Source: Actinomycetota bacterium (GTDB lineage: Bacteria; Actinomycetota; Actinomycetes; Nanopelagicales; Nanopelagicaceae). From it: a stretch of 8,877 bases of DNA. Positions 1 to 6,874 of this stretch are shown one piece after another. The DNA lies in assembly GCA_009702205.1 (NCBI GenBank), contig WLIM01000038.1, positions 1 through 8,877 of the forward strand. The letters run 5' to 3'. Under the pieces are notes generated by a model. It searched no databases and was not told the DNA's origin. It was given only the letters and a program-made list of their open reading frames with translations. Made by a program: the position numbers and the translations under genes. The stretch's first letter is position 1; each line of letters starts with the position of its first letter.

Positions 1-1463
1 AGCAAGTTGTAGATATTTTGCTCAAGTACTCAAGGTTCGCAGTCCCACATGCCTTACTAGTGGATGTTGCGGAAACGATGTCGCGATATGGCCGACTTAG
101 ACTTGAAGCGCACCCAGTTCACGGACTCGTATTAGTCTCACATGACCCAGCAGTATTGAAAGAAGTTACTCGTGGAAAAAAAGTTGCACCAATGTTGGGG
201 TTGCAATTAGATGATGAAACTATTGTTGTTCATCCTGGACAACGTGGCTTTTTAAAGCAGGCTTTATTAAAACTTGGTTGGCCTGCTGAAGATTTTGCAG
301 GATATGTAGATGGCGAGCACCACGAAATTGATTTAGTGCAAGATGGTTGGAAAATTAGAAAATATCAAGAACTTGCTGCTGAAGGTTTTTGGCATGGTGG
401 ATCAGGAGTAGTAGTTCTTCCTTGTGGCGCTGGAAAAACTATTGTCGGAGCCGCCGCAATGGCACATGCAAAAGCGACAACTTTAATTCTTGTCACAAAC
501 ACAATTGCTGCAAGACAGTGGCGCGACGAATTATTAAAACGAACTACGCTTCATGAAGATGAAATTGGTGAATATTCTGGATCCAAGAAAGAAATTCGCC
601 CTGTAACAATTGCTACCTATCAAGTTATGACTACTCGCAAACAAGGTATTTACGCCCACCTTGATCTATTTGATGCGATTGACTGGGGCTTAATAATTTA
701 CGATGAAGTGCACTTACTTCCAGCGCCAATCTTTAGATTTACTGCAGATATCCAATCACGTAGACGACTTGGCCTAACTGCCACACTTGTTCGCGAAGAT
801 GGCATGGAAGGCGAAGTTTTCTCACTAATTGGTCCGAAGCGATTTGATGTGCCGTGGCGCGAAATTGAAGCTCAGGGATATATCGCACCTGCCGATTGCA
901 TCGAAGTTCGAGTAAACCTTACTGAAGCAGAGCGTCTAAATTATGCAACAGCTGAACCTGAAGAGAGATATCGCTTCTGTTCTACTACCGCCACTAAACG
1001 CAAGGTCGCAATTGCCTTGGCTAAACAACACAGCGAAGAGCAAGTATTAATTATTGGACAATACATTGATCAACTTGATGCTCTTAGTGAAGAGTTAGGT
1101 GTCCCCCTAATTAAAGGTGATACTCCAATTAAAGAACGAGAGCGCCTATTCGCTTTGTATCGAACTGGTGAAATCAAATGTTTAGTAGTATCAAAGGTTG
1201 CGAATTTCTCAATTGACTTGCCTGACGCGACTATTGCAATTCAAGTTTCCGGAACTTTCGGTTCTCGCCAAGAAGAAGCTCAGCGCCTTGGTCGAATTCT
1301 GCGACCAAAATCAGATGGTCGAACTGCGAGATTCTATTCAATCGTTGCAAGAGATACCGTCGATCAAGACTTCGCACAAAATCGCCAGCGCTTCTTAGCT
1401 GAACAAGGTTATGCCTACGGAATTATTGATGCTGAAGATATATTAAGTGCAAATCCAGATTAA
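1..1463 (+). CDS. XPB/RAD25-family DNA repair helicase, 5'-truncated
   Basis: Superfamily 2 DNA helicase of the XPB/RAD25/Ssl2 type, an ATP-dependent 3'-5' DNA unwinding enzyme associated with repair or transcription in other organisms. The frame is open to the left edge (codons read from position 3, QVVDI before the first possible TTG at 18), so the true start lies outside the window; compared with the roughly 540-residue mycobacterial XPB as I remember it, about 60 N-terminal residues are missing. Counting residues from the TTG at 18, I see Walker A CGAGKT (136-141), DEVH box (229-232), LTAT (253-256) followed by the XPB-specific RED motif (259-261), and motif VI QRLGRILRP (422-430). Both helicase lobes and the C-terminus appear intact. 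The stop codon interlocks with that of the convergent glutaredoxin-like gene. The family call is very sure; the exact cellular role in bacteria is less well established. Confidence 0.95.
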   Translation, partial: QVVDILLKYSRFAVPHALLVDVAETMSRYGRLRLEAHPVHGLVLVSHDPAVLKEVTRGKKVAPMLGLQLDDETIVVHPGQRGFLKQALLKLGWPAEDFAGYVDGEHHEIDLVQDGWKIRKYQELAAEGFWHGGSGVVVLPCGAGKTIVGAAAMAHAKATTLILVTNTIAARQWRDELLKRTTLHEDEIGEYSGSKKEIRPVTIATYQVMTTRKQGIYAHLDLFDAIDWGLIIYDEVHLLPAPIFRFTADIQSRRRLGLTATLVREDGMEGEVFSLIGPKRFDVPWREIEAQGYIAPADCIEVRVNLTEAERLNYATAEPEERYRFCSTTATKRKVAIALAKQHSEEQVLIIGQYIDQLDALSEELGVPLIKGDTPIKERERLFALYRTGEIKCLVVSKVANFSIDLPDATIAIQVSGTFGSRQEEAQRLGRILRPKSDGRTARFYSIVARDTVDQDFAQNRQRFLAEQGYAYGIIDAEDILSANPD

Positions 1464-1699
1464 AGCTTAGCCATCGCGTTTCTAAATCTTTCGGGATCTA
1501 CTCGGAAAAAATCATGAGGAGCGCCATTAATAAGAATTACCGGAACACTCTCGCCATACTTATCTTCAAGTTGCGGATCGCCATCAATTAATTGTTTATC
1601 TATTGTGAAGTCGAATTCTTGCTGCAAAGTTATCAAGGTTTCAAGTGCAACATCGCACAGGTGGCAATTGCTGCGAGAGTAAATTTGGACTTCATTCAT
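1460..1699 (-). CDS. glutaredoxin-like thiol-redox protein (DUF836 type)
   Basis: A 79-residue single-domain thioredoxin-fold protein. The N-terminal beta strand (VQIYSR) leads into the redox motif C12-H-L-C15 followed by D16, and the cis-proline loop V52-P53-V54 precedes a short strand VILING, the usual glutaredoxin arrangement. Length and the CHLCD signature fit the short glutaredoxin-like (DUF836) proteins found in many actinobacteria, which probably exchange disulfides in the cytoplasm; no partner is visible here. The ATG at 1699 sits 6 nt after a TAGAAT box, so the mRNA is likely leaderless. The 3' end overlaps the helicase gene by 4 nt on the opposite strand. Alternatives such as a NrdH redoxin are less likely because the usual NrdH CVQC motif is absent. 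Confidence 0.85.
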   Translation of the reverse strand: MNEVQIYSRSNCHLCDVALETLITLQQEFDFTIDKQLIDGDPQLEDKYGESVPVILINGAPHDFFRVDPERFRNAMAKL

Positions 1700-1705
1700 T
1701 TATAT

Positions 1706-1711
1706 ATTCTA
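1706..1711 (-). promoter_or_regulatory. predicted -10 box of the glutaredoxin-like gene
   Basis: On the minus strand TAGAAT is followed by ATATAA and then ATG at 1699. A transcript starting 6-7 nt after the box would begin at the start codon, implying leaderless translation. No convincing -35 box and no Shine-Dalgarno sequence is seen. Confidence 0.5.
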
Positions 1712-1825
1712 CATTTCAAAGCTTTTTAAAGGTTTTCATACCTTTTCAAATCTTCTCGAAGCATATTGTCAGGCTTTTTTAAGCGCACAAAGAGTTAGTG
1801 GGTGGTGTCTCGCCAATCTGAATGC

Positions 1826-1831
1826 TAGCGT
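1826..1831 (+). promoter_or_regulatory. predicted -10 box of the secreted metalloprotease-like gene
   Basis: TAGCGT lies 7 nt before the ATG at 1839, the spacing expected for a leaderless transcript. It supports ATG 1839 over the in-frame TTG at 1833, which would fall before the transcription start. The rest of the 139-bp divergent spacer (1700-1838) holds no gene; besides the two -10 boxes I see only a weak A/T-rich inverted repeat at 1728-1745. Confidence 0.45.
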
Positions 1832-1838
1832 TTTGCCT

Positions 1839-4211
1839 ATGCGTGCCAAATATTTACTACTCGTAGCTGCGCTCTTTGGCAGCGTATTTGTCGCACCAGC
1901 ACACGCGCTACCTTCTCAAGTTAAATCCATTGATGCACCTTGGGTTTACTTTTATGCAGATAAAACTGGTACTGACGCCGTTACCAAAAACTCCTTTCCT
2001 AGAACTTTTTCAGTAGATAAAGCGTTAACAAAGAGTTCATTCAAAGTTGATTTCACAAATACGCCAGATATTTATCGTCCTGCAATCAACGCAGCAGTTG
2101 ATGTTTGGGCTCAAAATTTCACTTCACAAGTTCCAGTTAAGGTACAAGTCTTGTGGGAACGCCAAGCTTCGAGTGCGACTCTAGCCGCAGCCTCACCTGG
2201 AAAGTTTCATTCAAACTTTAAGAACATTCCAGATAAGGATCTTTGGTATGCGTCGGCTCTTGCAGATTCAATCGCAGGCGAAGACATTGAACCCACAATT
2301 CCTGAAGTAACAATTCGCATCAATTCAACAAATGGCCCGATGTTGTATTTAGGCACAGATGGCAACTGTCCGAATTCAAAATACGATTTAGAATCAATGA
2401 TCTTGCACGAGATGGCACATGGGCTTGGTTTTCTCTCTAACGCTGATTACGACAATTTATTTGGCTATGGCTCTATTCAACAACCAACTCCTTATGATGC
2501 ATATGCCCAACTTGGAGATGGTCGGCGTTTAATGGATTTGGATTCACCATCCCTTGTATTGGGTAGTGCACTCACGGAACCTTTAGTCTGGTCTGGAGCC
2601 AATGGTGTTCGTGCAAATAATGGAATTAAACCTGCGCTTTATACACCGAAAACCTATGAAGGCGGTTCTTCAGTAAGCCACTTAGATGAGGCAACATTTG
2701 CAAACAGTGAACGAGATGCAGTGATGACTCCAAATTTAAAAATGGGTGAGGTTTTTCATAATCCAGGACCACTTCTAATTGCCATGTTTGAGGATTTACT
2801 CTCTAAACCACCAGCCGGCTTACCTTTTGGAATTCCAGGAGTTCCTAGGAATGTTAGAGCACTTGTCGGAGATAAGTCTGCGATAGTTATTTTTGATCCA
2901 CCAATTAATCAAAGAACTGCGCAAGTCACCTCATATGTTGTGAAAACAAATCAAAGCGGCGTTGAGAAGACCGTAACTACTAGCCCTGCTGTAATTTCTG
3001 GCCTAACTAATGGCACTACTTATTCCTTCACGATCACCGCAAAGAACGCAGTGGGTGTTTCAGCGGTTGCTACTACGAACGGTGTGATACCTCAGGCTTC
3101 GTGGAAGAAATCAATTATAGATTCAACTGCGGATGGTAAATATTTAGCAACAAGTTCCTATGGCGGGAAAACAGTTGTTGCCTATACAGATACCGAACGA
3201 GGCCTCTTGAAGCTTGCAACTTGGAATGGCAAAAAGTGGAGCATCGAAGTTGTAGATGGCGATTCAACTAAAAGTGGGCGAACAAAGAATAGCGTTGCTG
3301 GTTCAGTTTCAATCTGCACAACTTCGGTAGGAAAAACCAATTACTTAAATCTTTACTACGCAGATCTAACAAATAAAGATTTGCGTCGCGCCTCTTTCAA
3401 CGGCAAAAAGTGGAGCTATGAAGTAATTGATGGAAACGGTCCAACCATCCAGAATTACAAAGAGGTCGAACGAGTTAGAACTGCAAGTGATGTAAGTGTC
3501 TCAAATGCTTGCGCTATTACATCGGCTGGGGAGCAAGTTTTCTACCGAGATGAAAGCCAAGGAATTCTTCTTGGCGCAGTGCGAGATGGTAAAGATTGGC
3601 GTTATGAAATAGTTGATGGAGATAATTTGTTAAATGGCAGATCAATGGGAGATGTCGCTTTTCATCTCACTGCCAAGACTGTCGGAAACAAAATCAATTT
3701 AATGTATGACTCCGTACTATCAGTCAGCAACTCTGACAAAAGTGCGCTTCGCGGGGATGTAAGAATTGCAACTAGAGAGAGCGCTTTCCCGGAAGACTGG
3801 AAGTATCAAACCATTGCGGCAAGTGGTGGCAGCACCATCGTTGCTGGCTATGACGTGGCCCTGAATTTAATTTCAAAGAACCTATATGCATCTTGGCTTG
3901 GTGCATCTGGAATCTCATTACCAAAGCCTGACCAAGTTCAGTGGAGCAAAGTAGGAGTAGATACAACTCCTAATACTGCAAAGAGTGAGCCCTTTGGAGC
4001 TCCAAGTTCCCCGGTAGGAGTAGATGACACCGGTTTAATCTTTGGTTGCCAAGATCGCCTCTGCTATTTCAATAAGACTGATCAGACTATTCATTTAATT
4101 TCCGCCACAAGTATTTCGGATTCAAAATCTGCAACTTGGATAACTTTAAATAAAATTAAATATGCTTTAGTTGCTAGCGCTGGAAAACTTTCACTATTTA
4201 AAAAGGTCTAA
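1839..4211 (+). CDS. secreted metalloprotease-like protein with FnIII domain and beta-propeller
   Basis: A 790-residue exported protein. Residues 1-23 form a signal peptide (basic MRAK, hydrophobic core, APAHA before the probable cut). Residues about 25-325 resemble a family of secreted zinc-peptidase-like proteins: HEMAHGLGF at 190-198 carries the HExxH zinc site (H190, E191, H194), SHLDE follows at 280-284, and AVMTP around M296 looks like a metzincin Met-turn. The position of the third classical metzincin ligand (HExxHxxGxxH/D) is S200, so the third ligand is uncertain. Residues about 331-420 are a fibronectin type III domain (PGVPRNV start, SGLTNGTTYSFTITAKN). From about 422 on, Trp-centred repeats (W422, W467, W525, W587, W654, W702, perhaps W767), best seen as NGKKWSYEVIDG, suggest a six- or seven-bladed beta-propeller; C737 and C742 may form a disulfide. 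ATG 1839 is preferred to TTG 1833 because of the leaderless promoter. Substrate unknown; it could also be a non-catalytic surface adhesin. Confidence 0.8.
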   Translation: MRAKYLLLVAALFGSVFVAPAHALPSQVKSIDAPWVYFYADKTGTDAVTKNSFPRTFSVDKALTKSSFKVDFTNTPDIYRPAINAAVDVWAQNFTSQVPVKVQVLWERQASSATLAAASPGKFHSNFKNIPDKDLWYASALADSIAGEDIEPTIPEVTIRINSTNGPMLYLGTDGNCPNSKYDLESMILHEMAHGLGFLSNADYDNLFGYGSIQQPTPYDAYAQLGDGRRLMDLDSPSLVLGSALTEPLVWSGANGVRANNGIKPALYTPKTYEGGSSVSHLDEATFANSERDAVMTPNLKMGEVFHNPGPLLIAMFEDLLSKPPAGLPFGIPGVPRNVRALVGDKSAIVIFDPPINQRTAQVTSYVVKTNQSGVEKTVTTSPAVISGLTNGTTYSFTITAKNAVGVSAVATTNGVIPQASWKKSIIDSTADGKYLATSSYGGKTVVAYTDTERGLLKLATWNGKKWSIEVVDGDSTKSGRTKNSVAGSVSICTTSVGKTNYLNLYYADLTNKDLRRASFNGKKWSYEVIDGNGPTIQNYKEVERVRTASDVSVSNACAITSAGEQVFYRDESQGILLGAVRDGKDWRYEIVDGDNLLNGRSMGDVAFHLTAKTVGNKINLMYDSVLSVSNSDKSALRGDVRIATRESAFPEDWKYQTIAASGGSTIVAGYDVALNLISKNLYASWLGASGISLPKPDQVQWSKVGVDTTPNTAKSEPFGAPSSPVGVDDTGLIFGCQDRLCYFNKTDQTIHLISATSISDSKSATWITLNKIKYALVASAGKLSLFKKV
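3228..3416 (+). repeat. 15-nt direct repeat marking propeller blades
   Basis: The 15-mer GGCAAAAAGTGGAGC occurs exactly at 3228-3242 and 3402-3416, 174 nt (58 codons) apart and in frame. Each copy encodes GKKWS in successive blades of the propeller. A third, diverged copy encodes GKDWR 62 codons further on. This is intragenic blade duplication, not a mobile repeat. Confidence 0.75.
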
Positions 4212-4212
4212 T

Positions 4213-5163
4213 TCAAGCCATATTTGTCAGGATATGTAGTTCCAGTTCACCTTTAACATCCACAAGGACTGCAGCTCCTACTCCGGATTGCCACAAGATC
4301 TTAACTACTTTTCCAGTAAAAGAATTTGCTGCAAGCGCTTTACCGCTCTTAGTGTATTTAACAATTACAGGCGTTGCTTTTTTAGCACGCCAACTCGGGA
4401 TATCAATAATTGTTGTTTTTGAGATGAAGCTTTTTAAATTATTTGATCCTGCTTTGATTACGGTAATTGTTGGAGCTTTTTTGGCAACTACTTTATTCGC
4501 CGCAAGGCCTGTAAAAATACCATTTGCATCCAGATCAATTTGGAATCTAGTGGTTGTGGATTCCTTTGTTAAATCACCAATAACTCTAAAGCCTGAAGCG
4601 CGGAGAGATATTTGATTTGGAACAACCAAGCTTTCAGTGTCATAAAAATATGTTCCGACAAGTTCTCCTGTTGCACTTATCTTCCAAACCATGAGACGGT
4701 TCAAAGTATTTGTTGGAACAGTCACAGGATCAAGCAAAACATTATCTAAATTAAGCGCTAAAGGATCTGTAGTTGGAGAAGGGTTAATCTCCTCTGGTTT
4801 TGAGCTTGAACCAGCAACCCAAAAATTACCAGATGTGTCCCGCACAATTGCGGTCGCGATGTCATCGTTGGCCGAACCTAAACGTAGATCCCAGATTCGC
4901 ATTTTTGTGCGATCCAAAAGTGAAATGAAGCCATCACTGCCACCAATTGTTGGAGTTGAAAGTAAATTTGCTAAGCCATTTTCTACTGTTCCGACGACTG
5001 CAACTCCAGCAGAATTAGTCGAAAAATCAAATATTTGATCACCAGATCCTGTTGTTAAATCCACCGATAAAGCTGGCTTTGAAGCAATTACCTTTGTTGC
5101 GGCGTTTGCTGTTGGTGTAATTAAAGTTAGAACTATTAATGCAACTGCAAAACGAAGTTTCAC
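4213..5163 (-). CDS. secreted SBBP-type beta-propeller-repeat protein, function unknown
   Basis: A 316-residue protein with a signal peptide (MKLRF, hydrophobic run to about 18, ANAA near the cut at 20-22), so probably exported. Residues about 91-120 (WDLRLGSANDD followed by IATAIVRDTSGNFWVAGSS) match the SBBP beta-propeller repeat pattern (G-S-x-D-D-x-A-x-x-I-x-x-D-x-S-G-N-x-x-V-x-G). Residues about 38-82 (GSGDQIFDFSTNSAGVAVVG) look like a diverged earlier repeat; the C-terminal half is less regular, with Lys-rich beta strands. The gene starts with GTG inside the proC stop (GTGA overlap) and has an AGGA site 6 nt upstream, so it is the second gene of a proC operon. It ends 1 nt from the convergent metalloprotease-like gene. 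I do not recognise a specific function; structural or binding roles at the cell surface are possible. Confidence 0.7.
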   Translation of the reverse strand: MKLRFAVALIVLTLITPTANAATKVIASKPALSVDLTTGSGDQIFDFSTNSAGVAVVGTVENGLANLLSTPTIGGSDGFISLLDRTKMRIWDLRLGSANDDIATAIVRDTSGNFWVAGSSSKPEEINPSPTTDPLALNLDNVLLDPVTVPTNTLNRLMVWKISATGELVGTYFYDTESLVVPNQISLRASGFRVIGDLTKESTTTRFQIDLDANGIFTGLAANKVVAKKAPTITVIKAGSNNLKSFISKTTIIDIPSWRAKKATPVIVKYTKSGKALAANSFTGKVVKILWQSGVGAAVLVDVKGELELHILTNMA

Positions 5164-5984
5164 GCTAATTCCTGGGACCGATCCCGTGCAGCAGTCATGG
5201 CCTTATTAATAATTTCACCAAGATTTGAATCGCTAAAAACCTTAAGCGCAGCAGCAGTTGTTCCATTTGGACTCGTAACATTTTCGCGGAGAATTGTTGG
5301 GGATTTACCACTTTGCTCAAGCATCGCCGCAGATCCAATAATCGTTTGAATAGCTAGCGTGGTTGCTTCTTCTGATGAAAGCCCAAGTGAAATTCCAGAT
5401 TTAATCATCTCCTCAACAAATGCAAAGAAATATGCCGGCCCTGAACCACTTACTGCTGTAACTGCATCTTGCAAGGATTCATCTATTGAAATAACTTTTC
5501 CACAAGTAGCAAGAAAATCGCTCACAAATTTACTTTGTTCCACGCTCACATTAGAACCAACTGACATAGCGGCCATTCCAAGTCCAATTAGCGTTGCGGT
5601 ATTTGGCATCACCCGAATTACTGCGATATCTGCTGAAACCTTTTCGCTTATGAAATTTATTGTTTTCCCTGCCGCAAATGAAACTAAGAGCGCTCCCTTT
5701 TTTAGGTTCGGCGAGATCGAAGTTATAAGTTCACCCAAATCCTGTGGTTTAACAACTAGAAGGATTACATCGCTCTCTTCAACAAGTTCACCTAAATCAA
5801 CTGCCCTGGCCCCATATTTTGCTGATATTTCTCGAGCTCGATCACTGCGCTTCTCTGAAAAAACTATCTGTCCTTTTGGAAATCTCGCTGATACAAGTCC
5901 TGAAATTAACGCTTCGCCCATTACTCCAACACCAATTAACCCAACTTGATATTTGCTGGTTGAAAACGCTGATGTAATCGACAT
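5160..5984 (-). CDS. proC: pyrroline-5-carboxylate reductase
   Basis: A cytoplasmic enzyme that reduces 1-pyrroline-5-carboxylate to L-proline with NAD(P)H, the last step of proline synthesis. At 274 residues it is full length. The N-terminal Rossmann domain shows VGLIGVGVMGEALI with the dinucleotide-binding G18-x-G20-x-x-G23, then LLVVKPQ (75-81) and RVMPNT (124-129). The C-terminal dimerisation/active-site region has AVSGSGPAYFF (177-187) and VTSPNGTTAAAL (236-247), the family signature. One small departure from the usual signature as I remember it: N240 where SPGGTT is common. The ATG at 5984 is 6 nt downstream of a TAGGCT box, so the message is probably leaderless. It is followed by a translationally coupled secreted protein with no evident link to proline metabolism, and is divergent from the cysteine-rich gene. 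Confidence 0.97.
   Translation of the reverse strand: MSITSAFSTSKYQVGLIGVGVMGEALISGLVSARFPKGQIVFSEKRSDRAREISAKYGARAVDLGELVEESDVILLVVKPQDLGELITSISPNLKKGALLVSFAAGKTINFISEKVSADIAVIRVMPNTATLIGLGMAAMSVGSNVSVEQSKFVSDFLATCGKVISIDESLQDAVTAVSGSGPAYFFAFVEEMIKSGISLGLSSEEATTLAIQTIIGSAAMLEQSGKSPTILRENVTSPNGTTAAALKVFSDSNLGEIINKAMTAARDRSQELA
5170..5173 (-). promoter_or_regulatory. Shine-Dalgarno site for the SBBP-repeat gene
   Basis: AGGA on the minus strand, 6 nt before GTG 5163 and inside the 3' end of proC. It supports the GTG start and re-initiation after the proC stop. It contrasts with the apparently leaderless first genes of other units. Confidence 0.6.
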
Positions 5985-5990
5985 AAGAGA

Positions 5991-5996
5991 AGCCTA
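5991..5996 (-). promoter_or_regulatory. predicted -10 box of proC
   Basis: On the minus strand TAGGCT is followed by TCTCTT and ATG 5984. The 6-nt spacing predicts a leaderless transcript; no Shine-Dalgarno site or clear -35 box is seen. The same hexamer serves as the candidate -10 box of the divergent gene. Confidence 0.5.
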
Positions 5997-6040
5997 CCTA
6001 AAGTGCTCTTCACCGATGTGCTTATTTAACAAATAGGCCC

Positions 6041-6046
6041 TAGGCT
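6041..6046 (+). promoter_or_regulatory. predicted -10 box of the cysteine-rich gene
   Basis: TAGGCT ends 8 nt before ATG 6055, giving a leaderless or nearly leaderless transcript. A second TAGGC-containing stretch lies just upstream at 6034-6038, so the exact box is uncertain. No ribosome-binding site precedes the ATG. Confidence 0.4.
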
Positions 6047-6054
6047 CTGCAACT

Positions 6055-6873
6055 ATGCCTGAGGTTAAACCGAATTTCGCTCGTGATTGGGTCGAGTTTA
6101 TAGATCCCGCGAAGCCGGAAGAGCTTTACAAATGTGACCTAACTTGGCTGACTTCATATTGGACATGTATTTATGGCGCTGGATGTTGCGGTGTTGATGC
6201 AGATAAACCAGATGCAGGTTGTTGCTCTGATGGTGCTTACTACTCGGATGACGCCGATGAAGAGCGAACTTTAAAAGTTGCAAAGCGATTAACAAAAGAT
6301 ATGTGGCAATATTTCGATGAAGCACAGCCTAAGAAAGCTAAAGGCAAGATGCAGATTTCGGAAGTGGGATTAGATAAGGATCGCAAGACAAGAAAAATCG
6401 ATGACTCTTGTATATTTCTAAATCGCAAAGATTACGATGCTCCGGGTTTTACTGGCAGTTTTGGTTGCGTGCTTCACCATTTAGCGGAAAAAGAAGGCGT
6501 TCATTTTGTTGAGACAAAGCCTGATGTTTGTTGGCAACTTCCAATTCGCAGAAGCTTTGAGCAACGTGAATTTGGAGATCAAGAAGTTACAGTAAATGTA
6601 ATTGGTGAATACGAACGCCTTGCATGGGGCGATGGCGGAGCTGATTTTGATTGGTACTGCACAAGCAATACTGAAGCGCACGTTGGACGCGAGCCGGTTT
6701 ATCTTTCAAATCGAATTGAACTAATTGCACTTATGGGGCAACCTGCATATGACGTTCTTAAACTTCACTGTGATAACCGAATCGAAGCTATCGCCGCAGC
6801 ACGCAAAGAGCAGAAGAAGCGTGAATTACCGCTATTTGTTATTCATCCAGCCACAATCGCTGCTGGTAAGTAA
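6055..6873 (+). CDS. cysteine-rich protein, YkgJ/DUF3109-like metal-cluster candidate
   Basis: A 272-residue soluble protein without signal peptide or membrane helix. It has 11 cysteines: C27, C38, C44, C45, C56, C57, C119, C138, C159, C202, C239. The two Cys-Cys pairs near the N-terminus (GCCGV and GCCSDG) and the later stretch FGCVLHHLAEKEG followed by KPDVCWQLPIRR resemble the pattern of YkgJ/DUF3109 cysteine-cluster proteins (a C-x-L-H-type segment, then K-P-x-x-C-x-x-x-P-I), which are thought to hold zinc or an iron-sulfur cluster. I recall similar conserved actinobacterial proteins starting with a DLTWLxSxWTC segment, but no characterised member. The acidic loop SDDADEER (64-71) and basic tail are also visible. 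It is divergent from proC and ends 1 nt before the convergent blh stop. Metal binding is inferred; the function is unknown. Confidence 0.75.
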   Translation: MPEVKPNFARDWVEFIDPAKPEELYKCDLTWLTSYWTCIYGAGCCGVDADKPDAGCCSDGAYYSDDADEERTLKVAKRLTKDMWQYFDEAQPKKAKGKMQISEVGLDKDRKTRKIDDSCIFLNRKDYDAPGFTGSFGCVLHHLAEKEGVHFVETKPDVCWQLPIRRSFEQREFGDQEVTVNVIGEYERLAWGDGGADFDWYCTSNTEAHVGREPVYLSNRIELIALMGQPAYDVLKLHCDNRIEAIAAARKEQKKRELPLFVIHPATIAAGK

Positions 6874-6874
6874 T

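Noticed and set aside
18..20. TTG as the start of the helicase
   Set aside because: The frame is open upstream to the edge and the upstream residues (VVDI) continue the family alignment as I remember it, so the gene is cut by the window instead.
1728..1745. Inverted repeat AAAGGT/ACCTTT with a 6-nt loop in the divergent spacer
   Set aside because: The stem is short and A/T-rich, with no useful T-run at a gene end; it could be an operator but is within chance for such sequence.
4352..5038. Two plus-strand open frames (4352-4615 and 4691-5038)
   Set aside because: Both are antisense to the SBBP-repeat gene, which has a signal peptide, ribosome-binding site and operon context; neither has a start signal or recognisable domain.
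5359..5949. A 196-codon open frame on the plus strand
   Set aside because: It is fully antisense to proC, which has all family signatures; the frame is low-complexity Ser/Thr/Ile/Pro-rich, typical of a shadow frame.
6098..6681. Minus-strand open frames of 62-75 codons
   Set aside because: They are antisense to the cysteine-rich gene and to each other's alternative frames, with no promoter, ribosome site or family resemblance.
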